Notes under the pieces: model-generated | The model's input: the letters and a program-made list of their open reading frames with translations, nothing else | Database searches by the model: none | What the model was told of the DNA's origin: nothing | Program-made: the position numbers and the translations under genes | Shown here: positions 1 to 11,045 of the stretch, piece after piece | Layout of the letters: each line of letters opens with the position of its first letter | Numbering within the stretch: the first letter of the stretch is position 1 | Assembly (NCBI GenBank): GCA_015345905.1 | Contig: JADDTR010000001.1 | Coordinates: forward strand, 930,001 to 994,000 | Source: Aotearoamyces nothofagi | Lineage: Eukaryota; Ascomycota; Leotiomycetes; Leotiales; Tympanidaceae | Length of the DNA: 64,000 bases | Direction of reading: 5' to 3'

Positions 1-1375
1 CGGGATGGGAAATCCGATGCTGCTGCCTACTTTTTGCGACCTGACGGCCTTCCTGCCAAACACCGCGACGGATCAGAGATCAAGATTGACGTCCAAATGC
101 GCGTTGTGAAGAGTGATAAACAGGGCTATGACGATCACGTCATCATTGAAGAGGACGACAACGCCAAGCAGCATGTCTCTCCTCAATCAGAGGTTGTGTA
201 TGCCTTATGGATCACGTATTCTAGGCATCTGCATGCCAACCGTCAAAACCTCGGCGCTGCGTCCCCTCTATTGACGGGACATGCGACTCCTCTGCATCAA
301 CCTTCTCCTGGACAGACAGAAGTTGCTTCTCCGGTCGAAATGGATGATTCGGATTCGGAGGGTCCTAAGAATGTGTCAATGCATGCCTCCCTCCTCACTA
401 AGCAGCTAAAAGATGCTGCTTTAAACACCGTGGCTAAGGTTACGGGGCTGGGTTTGACTCTTGATAATGATAAGGAACAGGGCTCAGTTACTCCAGAGAT
501 CGTAGAGCCCGCTCGCAAGAAGACGATTGATGATTTCATAGTCCTTGAGGAAATGGGCCAAGGTGCCTACGGACAGGTCAAGCTCTGCCGGTACAAGAAA
601 ACCGGCAACAAGACGGTATTGAAGTATGTGACTAAGCGTCGCATCCTCGTTGATACCTGGACTCGAGACAGGCGCCTTGGTACCGTTCCTCTGGAGATTC
701 ATGTTCTTGACTACCTCAGCCGTGATGGACTGAAGCATCCTAATATTGTTGAGATGTCTGACTTCTTTGAGGATGACATCAACTACTATATCGAGATGGT
801 TCCCCATGGCTTGCCTGGTATGGATCTCTTCGATTATATCGAGCTACGTGTCAATATGGAGGAAGCCGAATGTAAGAGTATATTCGTGCAAGTTGCTCGA
901 GCACTGCATCACCTGCATGCCAAAGCTCTTGTCGTTCATCGCGACATTAAGGACGAAAATGTGGTTCTCGATGGCGATGGTAATATCAAGCTCATCGATT
1001 TCGGAAGTGCTGCATATATCAAGAATGGTCCGTTTGATGTATTTGTAGGAACCATTGGTAAGTAATAGCATATTCCCTGTAAAGGTCGGTATTAACAGTG
1101 TCACAGATTATGCAGCTCCTGAGGTCCTTGCCGGCAAGCCTTACCGTGGCAAAGAGCAGGATGTCTGGGCTCTTGGTATTTTACTCTATACCATCGTCTA
1201 TAAGGAGAATCCATTCTACAGCATCGATGAAATCATGGATCGGGACTTACGAGTACCCTATGTCATGAGCGAGGACAGCATCGATCTCATTCGAGCAATG
1301 TTGAACCGTGATGTCAATAATAGAATTGACATTACACAGGTTCTAGCGCATCCATGGTGTCAACAGAGCGAATAA
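1..1375 (+). CDS. PAS-kinase-type Ser/Thr protein kinase, C-terminal part (5' end outside window)
   Basis: The reading frame is already open at base 1, so only the C-terminal portion is present. Exons are 1-1057 and 1107-1375; the 49-nt intron (GTAAGT...CAG) is required to restore the conserved G-T-I-D-Y-A-A-P-E activation-segment motif across the join. The kinase domain shows the glycine loop (GQGAYGQV), the lysine strand (VLKYV), HRDIKDEN catalytic loop, DFG with DFGSAAY, and a last lobe with ALGILLYTIVYKENPFYS, typical of PAS kinases (yeast Psk1/Psk2, nutrient-responsive regulators of carbohydrate storage and translation). A roughly 170-residue linker rich in Ser, Glu and Pro precedes the domain. 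The PAS domain itself would lie upstream of the window, so the family call rests on the kinase lobe only. Confidence 0.85.
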
Positions 1376-2280
1376 GTGGCATCAAAGCGCCAAATATTGT
1401 CACCAACGAGCTGGCATCATGGTCGGATTCGGAGAAGGAAGTTTGTACGAAAAGTAGAAAACCGTTTAACGAACGTACGGCGCGATTGGAATTGGGCAGC
1501 CAGGACGGAGAAGATCTTGGAAATTGGAATTGGGCTGGGGTGGTAATGGGGAAATGAGAATAACAATCAACACATACACGACATTGGATGCCATGAATGA
1601 ACGGAATAAATGAGGCACATACTTTGCTTGGAAGATGGCACGTGCAGCATGAAGATACCCAGAAAGATGCAGCATTGATTATTGATCGTATTTGGGGTTA
1701 TATATTACACACCTCGGGCTTCAATCGTGGCGCACTTATAGCAGGTCATGGTCTACGGCGTTTTGCATCTTTGCTTTTATGAGAAGTCGCAGATGGCTTT
1801 TTTTGTGTATACTGAGCGGCGCAAATGGACAGAAAGAATCTTTACATATGTACAAATCTGACAGGCGTTCCGACTCGTATTGATATGATCGATGTGGTTA
1901 ATATGTATCAGGTGAAGTATCAGATGAAGTGGAGTAACCTGTACACAAGTAATGACTTCCAGCAGTTGAGTCTTGGTCTCAGCTGAGTCTTTGTGTTCTC
2001 GTACGTCTGTCTCCACGGGCGGCTCGGCGGACCAGACAGACGTATGTCATGTCATTCAATTGATTGATTGATTAGGTCGGTAACGGCATGCCCCCCAGTC
2101 TACCCGTACCGTACCGTACCCGTACCCGTACTCTCTCTCGACGGCCGGCATTCCATCCCCAACATCAACATCAACATCAACATCAACAAGATAGATAGAT
2201 AAATGCACAGTGCCCAACGAGAGCATACTTGGCGGCAATAGCATTGTATTGTGTCCTTCGCGACCACGACCACGACCCCG
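1376..2280. other. intergenic region with short tandem repeats
   Basis: No gene is supported. There is a TACCGTACC/CGTACC run near 2105-2130 and a run of ATCAACATCAAC hexamers near 2160-2190. The rest looks like a 3' UTR of the kinase followed by the promoter of the next gene. Confidence 0.6.
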
Positions 2281-2282
2281 CC

Positions 2283-2455
2283 GTGTGGTCTGTAGGATTG
2301 TGGATTGTGGATTGTGATTGTTGTCCTTCGCCGGACACCACGACGGCGTGTGGTCTGTAGGATTGTGGATTGTGATTGTTGTCCTTCGACGGACACCACG
2401 ACGGCGTGTGATCTATAGGATTGGATCGTGTCCTTCGACGGACACCACGATGGCG
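2283..2455 (+). repeat. three-copy tandem repeat (about 58 bp unit) running into a start codon
   Basis: Copies begin with GTGTGGTCTGTAGGATTG and end with CGACGGACACCACGACGGC. Copies lie at roughly 2283-2345, 2346-2404 and 2405-2455, the third shorter and more diverged. In the third copy the CACGACGGC end reads CACGATGGC, giving the ATG of the downstream gene. Confidence 0.8.
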
Positions 2456-3286
2456 AGCCTGGGGTACGTCTTTTGTCCACCGAGCGCTCCGTCTCTGGAC
2501 GAGGCTCCGAGAGCTTCAATGATCCCCGCACTGGCCAGCGCCGAATACCACATCGATACAGCACGTGACGACGAAGACAGCGAGCCTGCACTGGGCAGGT
2601 TCGACCTCTTCGCGCACCTCCCAGCCGAGCTGCGCCTGCGCATCTGGAGCCTCTCCATCCTCCTCCAGAGGCCGCGCATCATCTCCCTCCACCCCAGCCG
2701 GACGGCCAGCGAAGTGGGGATCCGCATCAAGACGTCGGTCCCGGTGCAGCTCCGGGTCTGCCGCGAGTCGCGGTCCGAGGCGCTGCTGGCCTACTCCGCG
2801 CTGGCGTCGCCGTCCGAGGGGGGGGGCCGGCCCGGCAGGGTCTCCTATGTCAGGGCGCACCGCGACACGGTCGTCTGCGGCGGCGTGAGGCAGCACTTCA
2901 TGACGTCGCCGGCGTTCGCGCTCGAGCCGCAGCTGCGCGTGATCCGCCTGCTGGCGCTCGACCTGCCGTACTGGTTCGGGCGGCTGCGGCGCCGCGGCGA
3001 CGCCGGCCTGGCGGTGCTGGTCGAGACCTTCCCGCTCGCCGAGGTGCTGACCATGATCACGGGGTACAGGACGGCCGGCGCGGCGGACGACCGGGAGGGG
3101 GCGGCGCTCGTCTTCGGCGAGCGCTGCTGGTTCGCGGACGAGGACCGCGTGATGCACTTCGGCATGGTCCTCATGAACGTCTATGCCCGCGACGAGTTCA
3201 ACAAGGCCGTGCAGGTGGAGAAGGAGAGGAGCCCCGGGTGGAGGCCCGAGGTGAGGTTTAGGAAGCTCAGGTCGGAGGTGGCGTAG
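2450..3286 (+). CDS. 2EXR-domain-containing fungal protein
   Basis: Single exon, 278 aa from the ATG at 2450. The frame is open further upstream to 2318, but that stretch is translated tandem repeat and is unlikely to be coding. The 2EXR signature is visible at about residues 50-80: an aromatic-rich start (FDLFAHL), PAELRLRIW, then PRIISL, followed by PVQLRVCRESRSEAL. This domain defines a large fungal family of unknown biochemical role, often expanded in Leotiomycetes and Sordariomycetes. The gene is strikingly GC-rich at third positions, unlike the kinase before it. It has no membrane segments or signal peptide. No function can be assigned. Confidence 0.8.
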   Translation: MASLGYVFCPPSAPSLDEAPRASMIPALASAEYHIDTARDDEDSEPALGRFDLFAHLPAELRLRIWSLSILLQRPRIISLHPSRTASEVGIRIKTSVPVQLRVCRESRSEALLAYSALASPSEGGGRPGRVSYVRAHRDTVVCGGVRQHFMTSPAFALEPQLRVIRLLALDLPYWFGRLRRRGDAGLAVLVETFPLAEVLTMITGYRTAGAADDREGAALVFGERCWFADEDRVMHFGMVLMNVYARDEFNKAVQVEKERSPGWRPEVRFRKLRSEVA

Positions 3287-4022
3287 CTCTTTCTTGATGG
3301 TCTTTCTTCTCTGTCAGGAGGGCTTGGGTTTCTGATATAGGGATGCTGTAGTGCGTTTTGATGATGAATGATGAATGAATGATTAACTGTACAGTCCGAA
3401 TCCAAAGGCTCGGACTTACTTGCCTGTCGGCCATAATTAAACGATTCCATAGATTCTGTTCTACAGTTTATATGAGTTGCAGTCTGGAAGACTATGACTT
3501 GTAGACCACGGATTGTAGACTACAAGTCTATAACTTTCTATCTTATAAAGCAATCGATAGTCTAACATGATAAATCTCAAACTCTAATTATAATCATCAT
3601 ACTAACAATCACCAAACAAAAAATATATAAATTTTATCCTCTGGGAAATTTAAGAACAGATGGTCTGAGATAGGACGTGACGAATGAGATTATCTCTAGT
3701 TCCAGATATATACTTCTATATAAAGCAGCTCCAGGGACATCACAGGCATCGATTTTTCCAAAAAAAAAAAAAAAAAAGTTAATAAGATTCCGATGCGTCG
3801 CTCAAAGGCGAGAGCCGCAAGGCTGAGATGGCGCCGAGAGCGGCAAGGCTGATAATGGCGCGCGAGAGCGAAGCGACCAGACCTCGACGTCGCCGCCCGG
3901 GCCGCCCGCCATCGTCCGTCGTCAGCGTCGAAGAAAGCGTCGACTCGAGCCCCGGCCCCAACGAAACAAGCCGCTGCGGACTGGCACGACCCTGCGGCCG
4001 ACACCTTGCTTCTCGTCCGGCC
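3287..4022. other. intergenic, AT-rich then GC-rich
   Basis: An AT-rich stretch (about 3440-3720) is followed by an A20-like run near 3759-3778 and then abruptly GC-rich sequence. An Arg/Ser-rich open frame from an ATG at 3828 joins the next gene in frame, but it looks like low-complexity leader rather than conserved protein. Confidence 0.5.
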
Positions 4023-6821
4023 ATGACAGCCGCCGCACCGCGCGCCCCGACGCACCTCCAGCCGCGCCTCAAGGGCGCGGCCACGTCCAACGTCTCCTCG
4101 CAGCCCGGCGGCGGCGGCGGCGGCGCCAGCAGGCCTCCCATCTCGCGCCCGGAGACGCCGAGCCGCGCGGGGAGCCGCCAGGGCGCCGCCGGCGCCCTCT
4201 CGGACAGGGCGACGGCGTCGCTGGTGCGCCGCACGCTGTGCCCGCAGCTCGCGGACAAGAGCGCGCCGGTGTCTGCTCTGCTGCCGCCGCTGACGACGTG
4301 CAACGATGTGGACCTGCAGCTGTATGCGTACATCGCCATCGTGGTGAAGGAGTTTGTCTACCCGTGGTATGGCCGGATCACGCCCGACCAGGCGTTTGTG
4401 GAGGAGCTGGTCAAGATCATTGCGCACCTCACGAGGGGCCTGGAGCAGAGGCTGAGGAAGGTGGACTTGGAGGCTCTGCTCTTTGATGAACTATCAGAGC
4501 TGCTCGATGCACATGTGATAGGTGAGCTATGGACTACATCATGGGCGTGTGCGGCCGCGTGAGGGAAAAGCACGTAGAGAAAGAGGGCTGACAGTTGTGC
4601 AATGCAGCATATCGAACGTCTCATACCCCGCTACACCCGCCACCGTTCGAATTGGACCCGCGACGTGTATACCACTCGTTGTGGCCGAGTCCAGCTCTAT
4701 CTCCAGTTCCGGAGGAGAGCGACCCGGACTCTGTGCTGGCTCAGAAGCAGAACGAGGCGGTTTACAGGCAGCTGCTGATACAAGGTGCTCTGGCTCTGCT
4801 GCTGCCCACCGAAGACCTCGAGAGTGCCTGCTTCAGCTCCCTCGTGAGCCAGATCCTCTCCGAGACGATACTGGGCAACGGCATCGGCGGAAAGGCGTGC
4901 GAGCCTTGGATGCTGTGGGAGGGCATTACGAAGACCATGGAGGTTATCCAGAACCAGCTGCCCCAAGCAAAGGCTCAGGTGAGAGCTGACAAGTCGATTC
5001 TCGAAAATAAGAGCGCCGAGAATCATCACGCGCAAGATACTGCAAAGGCTGCCAAAGCTCGATGGTCTATCCAAAAGACGTTCTGGCTTGTCCTCCAGTA
5101 CGCCTTTCTCACCTTTACCGCGGTACGCTTTGTGATAATCACCGTTGCTACATCCTCATCGTTGCCCTCTCGACTACCTCCCTCCACGAAGGCATCTGGG
5201 CCAACACCAGTGAGGGACCACCTGGAAGCGCCAGATTCGTTGAGTTCTACCGCATCTTCCGGGTCTCGTATTGATCCTTCTAAAAAGCCTATACTCACCA
5301 TGAAGATATGGTGTTGTGTATCACACCTGCTCGATCTGGCCGTCCGCATGCCATGGCTGAGCGCCACAATATCGATGCTGCAGTGGTGCGCTCTACGCGG
5401 CCCTGGCGAAATTGGTTACACTGATGGGATGATCGATAAGTATGTCTCTAAAGCCTTACACTCCTGCATCAGTCCGTTACAGCCTCTGCCACCACCATGT
5501 CATGCCGCATACACTTCCGGTCACTTGATCTGCGCCCTGCCAGTCAGCGCGCAGAAGGGCAGTGTTTCACAAACGCGCCGGACAGCAAATGTCTCGTTAT
5601 CGTCCTGCATGGCGAGTTCCCGGCGAGCGCACGGGGTGGAAGTCTGCCTCGTCCCTCGCCTCTCCATTCATAGGCGCATGGCTCCCATGCAGGCTGCGGT
5701 ACAACCCCCCCCCTCCTCCCCTCCGCCGTGCCCAGAATGGGTCAATTGCAGCATCCAACATCAGCATGAACTGCTGCTGCTGCTGCTGCTGCTGCCATTC
5801 CCTCTCTTCATGCGATGGCCTTGGCCAGGCACGTCACACTCCCCTCAACAATCTGCTCCTTGTCCGCATAAGCACGTCTACGACACCCCGTGGTGTGCCT
5901 GCCATGCCTTGCCGTGGCAGGCAAGCTGGGCGGCCAGGCCGTAGGGCCGCCTCCTCTACGCGCCCGGGCGCTGTTAAGAGCTGGGGTAGGGCCTTAAGCG
6001 GCAGCGTCGCATCGCACCGCTCCCGCACACTTCTGCACGGTCTAGCGACCAGTTGTTCCCCCCCCCGCCTCGGCCTGTACAAGTGTGCTTTTTCCCTCCC
6101 GTACTCTCCGCGCGCCCTTGGCTTTGCTGCCAATGCATGAGCCGTCGATGATCCAAAAAATACGGTCGCGGAACAGGAATCGATCTTCCGACCGCCGATG
6201 AGGCGGTCTCCATTTCCGCACAGACATCATCCTCCCCTCCCCCCCTTCTAAAATATTGGTTTTGGGCTCTCCCGTGAATCTTCGCCGAGTCCAGGTCCTT
6301 TCTTCCCCCCCCCCCCCCCCTTCTTCTTCTTTCCGTTTTTGCTTGTTTTTCTCTGGTGTCGGGCGTGCTTTCGCGCCCGCCGCGAGAGACTGGGCCCCTC
6401 CTCCTTCCCGTGCTGACGGCCGCTGGCCACGTCGCGCAGGCTGCTCTCCCACGCCATCCACGAGCACGTGCTGGACCCGGCACTGCTGCCCGCCGTCCTG
6501 CGCGGCGCACGCGCCGCGCTGTTCCCGAACAACGCCTCTGCGCCCCCGCGCGCTGTGCCACCCCCGGAGGAGCAGCTCCTCATCCGACGGCGCTGCGCCC
6601 TGAGCATCCTGGCGCTCGTCCCGGCCAGGGCGCAGGACGTGTACTTTGGTCCTGGCCGGGAGCGCAGCATCCACGAGGTCGAGGAGGTGCTGAATGTGTT
6701 TGATGATAGCTACTGCAATAAGCACCTGATGTACGGCGTCGTCGAGCTGCTTGCGGTGAGATTACTGCCCGAAATGGCCGACAAGGGAGCGATGGAGTTG
6801 CTGGAGGAGCGATTGAGTTGA
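4023..6821 (+). CDS. PXA-domain (PX-associated, sorting-nexin-type) membrane protein
   Basis: Exons are 4023-4521, 4608-5439 and 6440-6821, giving 570 aa. Intron 1 (86 nt, GTGAGC...GCAG) and intron 2 (GTATGT...GCAG, exactly 1000 nt) both preserve frame. The PXA domain spans about residues 70-290 with LQLYAYIAIVVKEFVYPWY and, after the first join, HSLWPSPALSP and EAVYRQLL. A hydrophobic segment (FWLVLQYAFLTFTAVRFVI) follows in exon 2. The C-terminus (LLSHAIHEHVLDPALLP, FDDSYCNKHLMYG) matches the conserved tail of fungal PXA proteins related to Snx13/Mdm1-type endosome or ER-contact proteins. I prefer the ATG at 4023; an in-frame ATG at 3828 would add 65 low-complexity residues. The exact cellular role is unknown. 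Confidence 0.8.
5771..5795 (+). repeat. (CTG)8 microsatellite inside an intron
   Basis: Eight CTG triplets lie within the 1000-nt intron of the PXA gene. The same intron holds a run of about 16 cytosines near 6305-6320 followed by TTC triplets. Confidence 0.9.
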
Positions 6822-7497
6822 GCAAGGCTGCGTATCTAACATATCAATCAAATGCACCAGTTGGCTTCACGATACGTCATTTTGCACATCGAGTTCAGAA
6901 GGGGCCGCCCGAAATTCAGTTGGGGCCGCCTGCATATCATTTGACTAGACCAACTAACTGAAATCCTGCAGTAACTGTTATGTATGCCCTGTCTTGGGTG
7001 GGCTGTGACGCCTAGAAGACTGTCGGTTCCCACCCCGCCTCGTTCCTGGAGGCTGCCACTAGTCCAGATCCGATCGCCCTTGACCCTGCCCAGATACATC
7101 ATGTATCATCAGTGAACAAAATAGATAACATTAACGAGAATATAGTGATAAAAAAGCGTAGAGTAGATGCCGCGCGAGCGGAGAGATATCTTGGGGTATA
7201 TGGTTTTCCGGTGCCTCTCCTGCAATCCAGCCGAGCGATGTGAGTATATAGGATATGTATGGAAACGAACAACAATACTGGGACCGTGAAAAGAGACATT
7301 GTCCAAGGAGAATCAAAGCAGATAGACCTAAGGCGACATATCGCCAATGTACAAGGCTAGGCCAATCCAACAGAGGTGACATCGAAGAAACATTGCAACG
7401 CCGTGACTATGTGAAGCGTGGTAAGGACTGTGATGATGTTAGAAGTGTAAAGTTGTAAACCCATCGGACAAGGAGACACTGTAAGATCCTGTGTCGA
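6822..7497. other. intergenic between convergent genes
   Basis: This holds the 3' flanks of the PXA gene (plus) and the CENP-B-type gene (minus). I see no open frame with coding character and no repeat of note. Confidence 0.6.
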
Positions 7498-9353
7498 TTA
7501 AGCACCGGCAGCCATCATATGCTCCTGCTTTGCCGCAGGAGCCTCCATTTCTTGCTCGGCGATTCGATGAAGACCGCCTGGAAGCTGGCTGCTGCCGCCC
7601 TGGAGACGCAGTTTCTCCGTGAGATTCAGTACAGTCAAGTACTCATTCTGGTCCACCAGCCCCTTTGGAGCGGAGCTAAAGTAGCTCAACAGAGTATCAA
7701 GAGCTCGTCTGGCATCGTCCTGGGTAGGAGAGCTGGGAGAGGACCCTGTTGGCGGAGAGGCGAGACCACTGTTGCTAGGAGTCGATGATAACGGAGGTGC
7801 CATGGAACCATTGCTACCGCGATGGTGCAATGGAGGCGAAGAGATTGCAGAATCCATGCCAAAAGGCGGAGGCATCTCGTTGATTGGAGAGTCTAACGCT
7901 GATGATGGTGCAGTAACTGATCCGTGGTATTTTGGTGTCAGCGGCTCCGAGGTTTGCGGAGGAGAGATATATGATGGATCAATGCCCAGCATTGGGAACG
8001 TCTGGCTTCTCGGTCTTTGGAAGTTGTTGCTTGGATTGTTGTTTGGGGGAGGAAGACGGGAATGCTGCGAGGGCATGAATGGAGGACAGTTTGTGTCTGG
8101 AGAGAAAGCAAATGGAGTAGAGGGGCTCGTCGGCCCTCCGGAGAATGAAGATGGCGCAGTATCCGTGAATGCACTAGATAGAGATGTAGTGCTCTGAGAA
8201 TTTGACTGTCGGTACGTTTGACCATGTCCGAAGTCGATATAATCACTGAGCGCTTCAGACTTCATATTTTCCTCGCTTTTTGATCCGCTCAAAGAAGATG
8301 GGGAAGTAAGGTCTCCTGGGGATGTTGGAGAGACACCACTTGGCGTTTGTGAAGCTGACGGACCTGCTGAGTCCGGATTGAGAGATCCACTGTCAGAAAC
8401 ATTGGTCTCGGAAGCTCTGCGTAGCAGCTTTCCTCCATTGATGCCGTTTTTCTGCTTGAATTTCTCTAGCCAGCTTGTACTATTGGCCTTAAGATGGCTT
8501 TCAGGATTCCCAACGGTGGCTGCAAAGAATCGAGCCTTTTCCTTAATGGCAGCATCTGTCAATGGCAAGCCTTGCTTCTGTGAATTCCGTACCCAATTCG
8601 CGAGAGCGCGATCTATGTCAGGGAATTTTCCTTTTGCACGCTTCACTGGGGACAAGCTACGGTCCTCTGGGAAAAGATACTTTTCCTTCTGTCGTAGGAC
8701 CTTAGAAACCGTGCTTGGAGATGTATTAGTACATGTGCATGAGCCTGGCAGGGAATTATATAAAGTACCTTCGCTCGACGCCAAACATTGCTACGAGCCA
8801 GTTAGCTTGTGCTCACGACTATTGCTCCTGTAACATTCTTACCGCCAATTTCAGTTTGTTTAACTGAAGGGTTTTCTTCGTGGTACTGGCACATCCTTCT
8901 CCGATCCGCATCAGTCAAAGTCTTCCTCGGAGATGGTGCGTGGATTGCGGGCAACTTGGCCGTCTTCAAATGCGAAGATACAGGTGGAATCGCGACTGGC
9001 GGAGCCTGATACCCTGCTGGATTTGTCAACATGCTTGGCCATGTTGGATGCGAGGGCATGATAAGAGGAAGCAATTGCTGATGTGTATGCGTAGGCGGCG
9101 GAGCCATCCGTGCATACGATGGCTCAGCTGGTAAGCTATGAGGCGCTTGATTCATGAAACCAAAGCCTCCATATTCGTGAATGGGCGACTGGTGCTGCGA
9201 AGAAGAATATCCATTGATCTCCACCCATCCGTCGTTCCCAAACCCGTTGTCCTGCCCACCTTGGTGGTGGTGTTCATTTTCCATTCCATTATGATTCATC
9301 ATGGAATCGTGCATATCATACACATCGGCAAAGATGGGTCCGCCGAAGAGCAT
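7498..9353 (-). CDS. CENP-B/Tc5-type helix-turn-helix DNA-binding protein
   Basis: Reading the minus strand, exons are 9353-8843, 8790-8769 and 8713-7498, giving 582 aa. The middle exon is only 22 nt. It joins TEIG to STVSKVLRQKEKYL and creates the contiguous helix-turn-helix TEIGAMFGVERSTVSKVLRQ (about residues 167-186). A second CENP-B-type HTH follows at about 205-270 (KFPDIDRALANWV, SWLEKFKQKNGI). Both introns are short (52 and 55 nt) and carry branch sites (GCTAAC, CTAAT). The N-terminus is rich in His, Met, Asn and Pro; the C-terminal half is Ser/Pro-rich low complexity. There is no DDE nuclease domain, so this is a domesticated DNA-binding protein, probably nuclear and regulatory. Its targets are unknown. 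The 5' side faces a 4.2 kb gene-free region. Confidence 0.85.
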
Positions 9354-11045
9354 TCGAACAATGGACGCCTTGTCGAGGTCTGGCGACGCAAATACTCGAG
9401 GTTGTAGTTGTTCCTGGCTAAGGCGACTTTAAAGACGGCCGGATGCATGCATGATCAGGAGCACAGCTCGTTGGTTCCTGGAGATTCGAACAGGCGTACC
9501 CTGCGTATGCAGCAACAGGCGGCAAGCAGCGAGCAGCGAGCAGGAGCAGCGAGCAGCAACAGCGTTGGAAACAGTGAGCTCTGCACGGCGATGAATGGGG
9601 ACGCAGTGGAGGAGTGCTGGAAAGAACGACGAGATATGATTAAAGACGAGACAGTATCAAAAGCAGGCACCGCAATGCAGTCTGAGTGCCGGAGGAGGAG
9701 GAGATGTACTAAAAGGTACAGCAACAACGGGCAGGGGACAATGGCGAGAAGAGCTGCAGACTGGACTGCAGACTGGACTGCAGTCTGCAGCGAACATACA
9801 TCCAGACATGTGCGGAGAAGCTGTGGCTTTAGTGTGATGCCGAGTCGTGCAAGCCCAAGCCTGGCCAGCAGGGATTTTTGCAGGTTGGGTTGGTGGACGA
9901 CGGGGCAGGCAAGTGGCAGGCAGGGCAGTGGGCAGAGGGCAGAGGACAGAGGGCAGTGGGTTGAGGGTTGTGGGATGTGGAGTGGAGAGAGCGAGGGAGC
10001 GAGAGAAGACGAGCGGCGCTGAAGGGAGGTCCGTACGCTGTAGCGTGTAGTCCGCCGGCAGTAGGCAGTCCGTAGTCCGGACGGGTTGCTGAGGGCTCAG
10101 GCGCGGCTTGGGCTTGGGCCTGGCGCAGGCCTGGTGCCGGCGCGCGGTAGGGTTGCGATAGGGTTGCGGTAGGGTTGCGGTAGGGTTGCGGTAGGGTTGC
10201 TGGAGGGCTGCTGGAGGCCTGCCGGGGGCGGTGGGCGCGGTGGCAGGGAGGGGCCAGAGGGTGCCGGGTACCTCTGAGGGCAGGCTGCCCGCCGGCCCAG
10301 GGCTGGGGGCTGCAGCTGGATAGTACCGTACCGTACCGTACCGTCCAGGCCACCCGTCCAGGCTCTCCGTCCAGGCTATCCGGCCGCCTGCGACGCCAGC
10401 CCGGCCGTCAAGCTGCGATATCTCCGCAGGGCAGCGCAGGGCAGCGCAGGGCAGCGCAGGGCAGCGCAGGGCAGGGTCGCAGAGCATAGGCGTGCCAGTG
10501 CGTGCCTCCTGCTGCAGCACGGCGTCTCCTACGCCCAGACAGTGGAGAGATCCGGCCCAGTGGCCCATACAGGCAGATGGCAGGCGATGGCGGGCGATGG
10601 CGGGCGATGGCAGGCTCGACGGCTCCCCGAGCCCCCCATCCAGCGACTCCAGTGCAAGAGCAGGCCGGCTGTGCCAGAAGACAAGCGCAGTAAGTTAAAT
10701 ACCACCGACAGCCCAGCACTCCGTTCGGTCCCTCAATCCGCTAATCCATTGCTCGAGCAGCCCACTATCCACTATCCACGATCCGTTACTCCAGCAGTCC
10801 AGCAGTCCAGCAGTCCAGCGGTCCAGCAGCCCCGTAGCGCCCCCCCAGCTCCTCCACCGGACCCTGGGCGCACACTGACTGCGGTGCAAGGAATACCTCC
10901 TGTACATACATACTACATACTACATACCACATACAGCATCATACAGGGTCTCTGATAGCGTGGGTGAAGCGGTCTACCGTTCTACCGTTCTACCGTTCTA
11001 CCGTTCTACCGCTCTACCGCTCTACCGCTCTACCGTGCGACCTCC
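9354..11045. repeat. microsatellite- and minisatellite-rich 5' flank
   Basis: Tandem arrays follow one another: GCAGCGAGCAG runs near 9526-9560; an 11-bp unit GGTAGGGTTGC, five copies, at 10146-10200; CGTAC repeats near 10323-10343; a 10-bp unit GCAGCGCAGG at about 10424-10475; GATGGCGGGC repeats near 10575-10610; an 8-bp unit AGCAGTCC at about 10792-10829; and an 8-bp unit TCTACCGT, about eight copies, at 10973-11035. Open frames here are translations of repeats on both strands and I do not call them genes. Confidence 0.8.

Noticed and set aside
2516-3157. 213-codon open frame antisense to the 2EXR gene
   Set aside because: High-GC codons on the plus strand keep the antisense frame free of stops; its composition is Arg/Pro-rich noise.
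5562-6140. 192-codon open frame with a polycysteine tract
   Set aside because: It lies wholly in the 1000-nt intron of the PXA gene and the cysteines are just the (CTG)8 tract read in another frame.
9408-10022. 204-codon plus-strand frame upstream of the CENP-B-type gene
   Set aside because: Low-complexity, overlaps several microsatellites, and no splice structure or domain is visible.
10146-10200. Telomere-like TAGGGTTGCGG repeats
   Set aside because: The unit is 11 bp and does not match the TTAGGG repeat of filamentous fungi; it is one of several unrelated minisatellites here.
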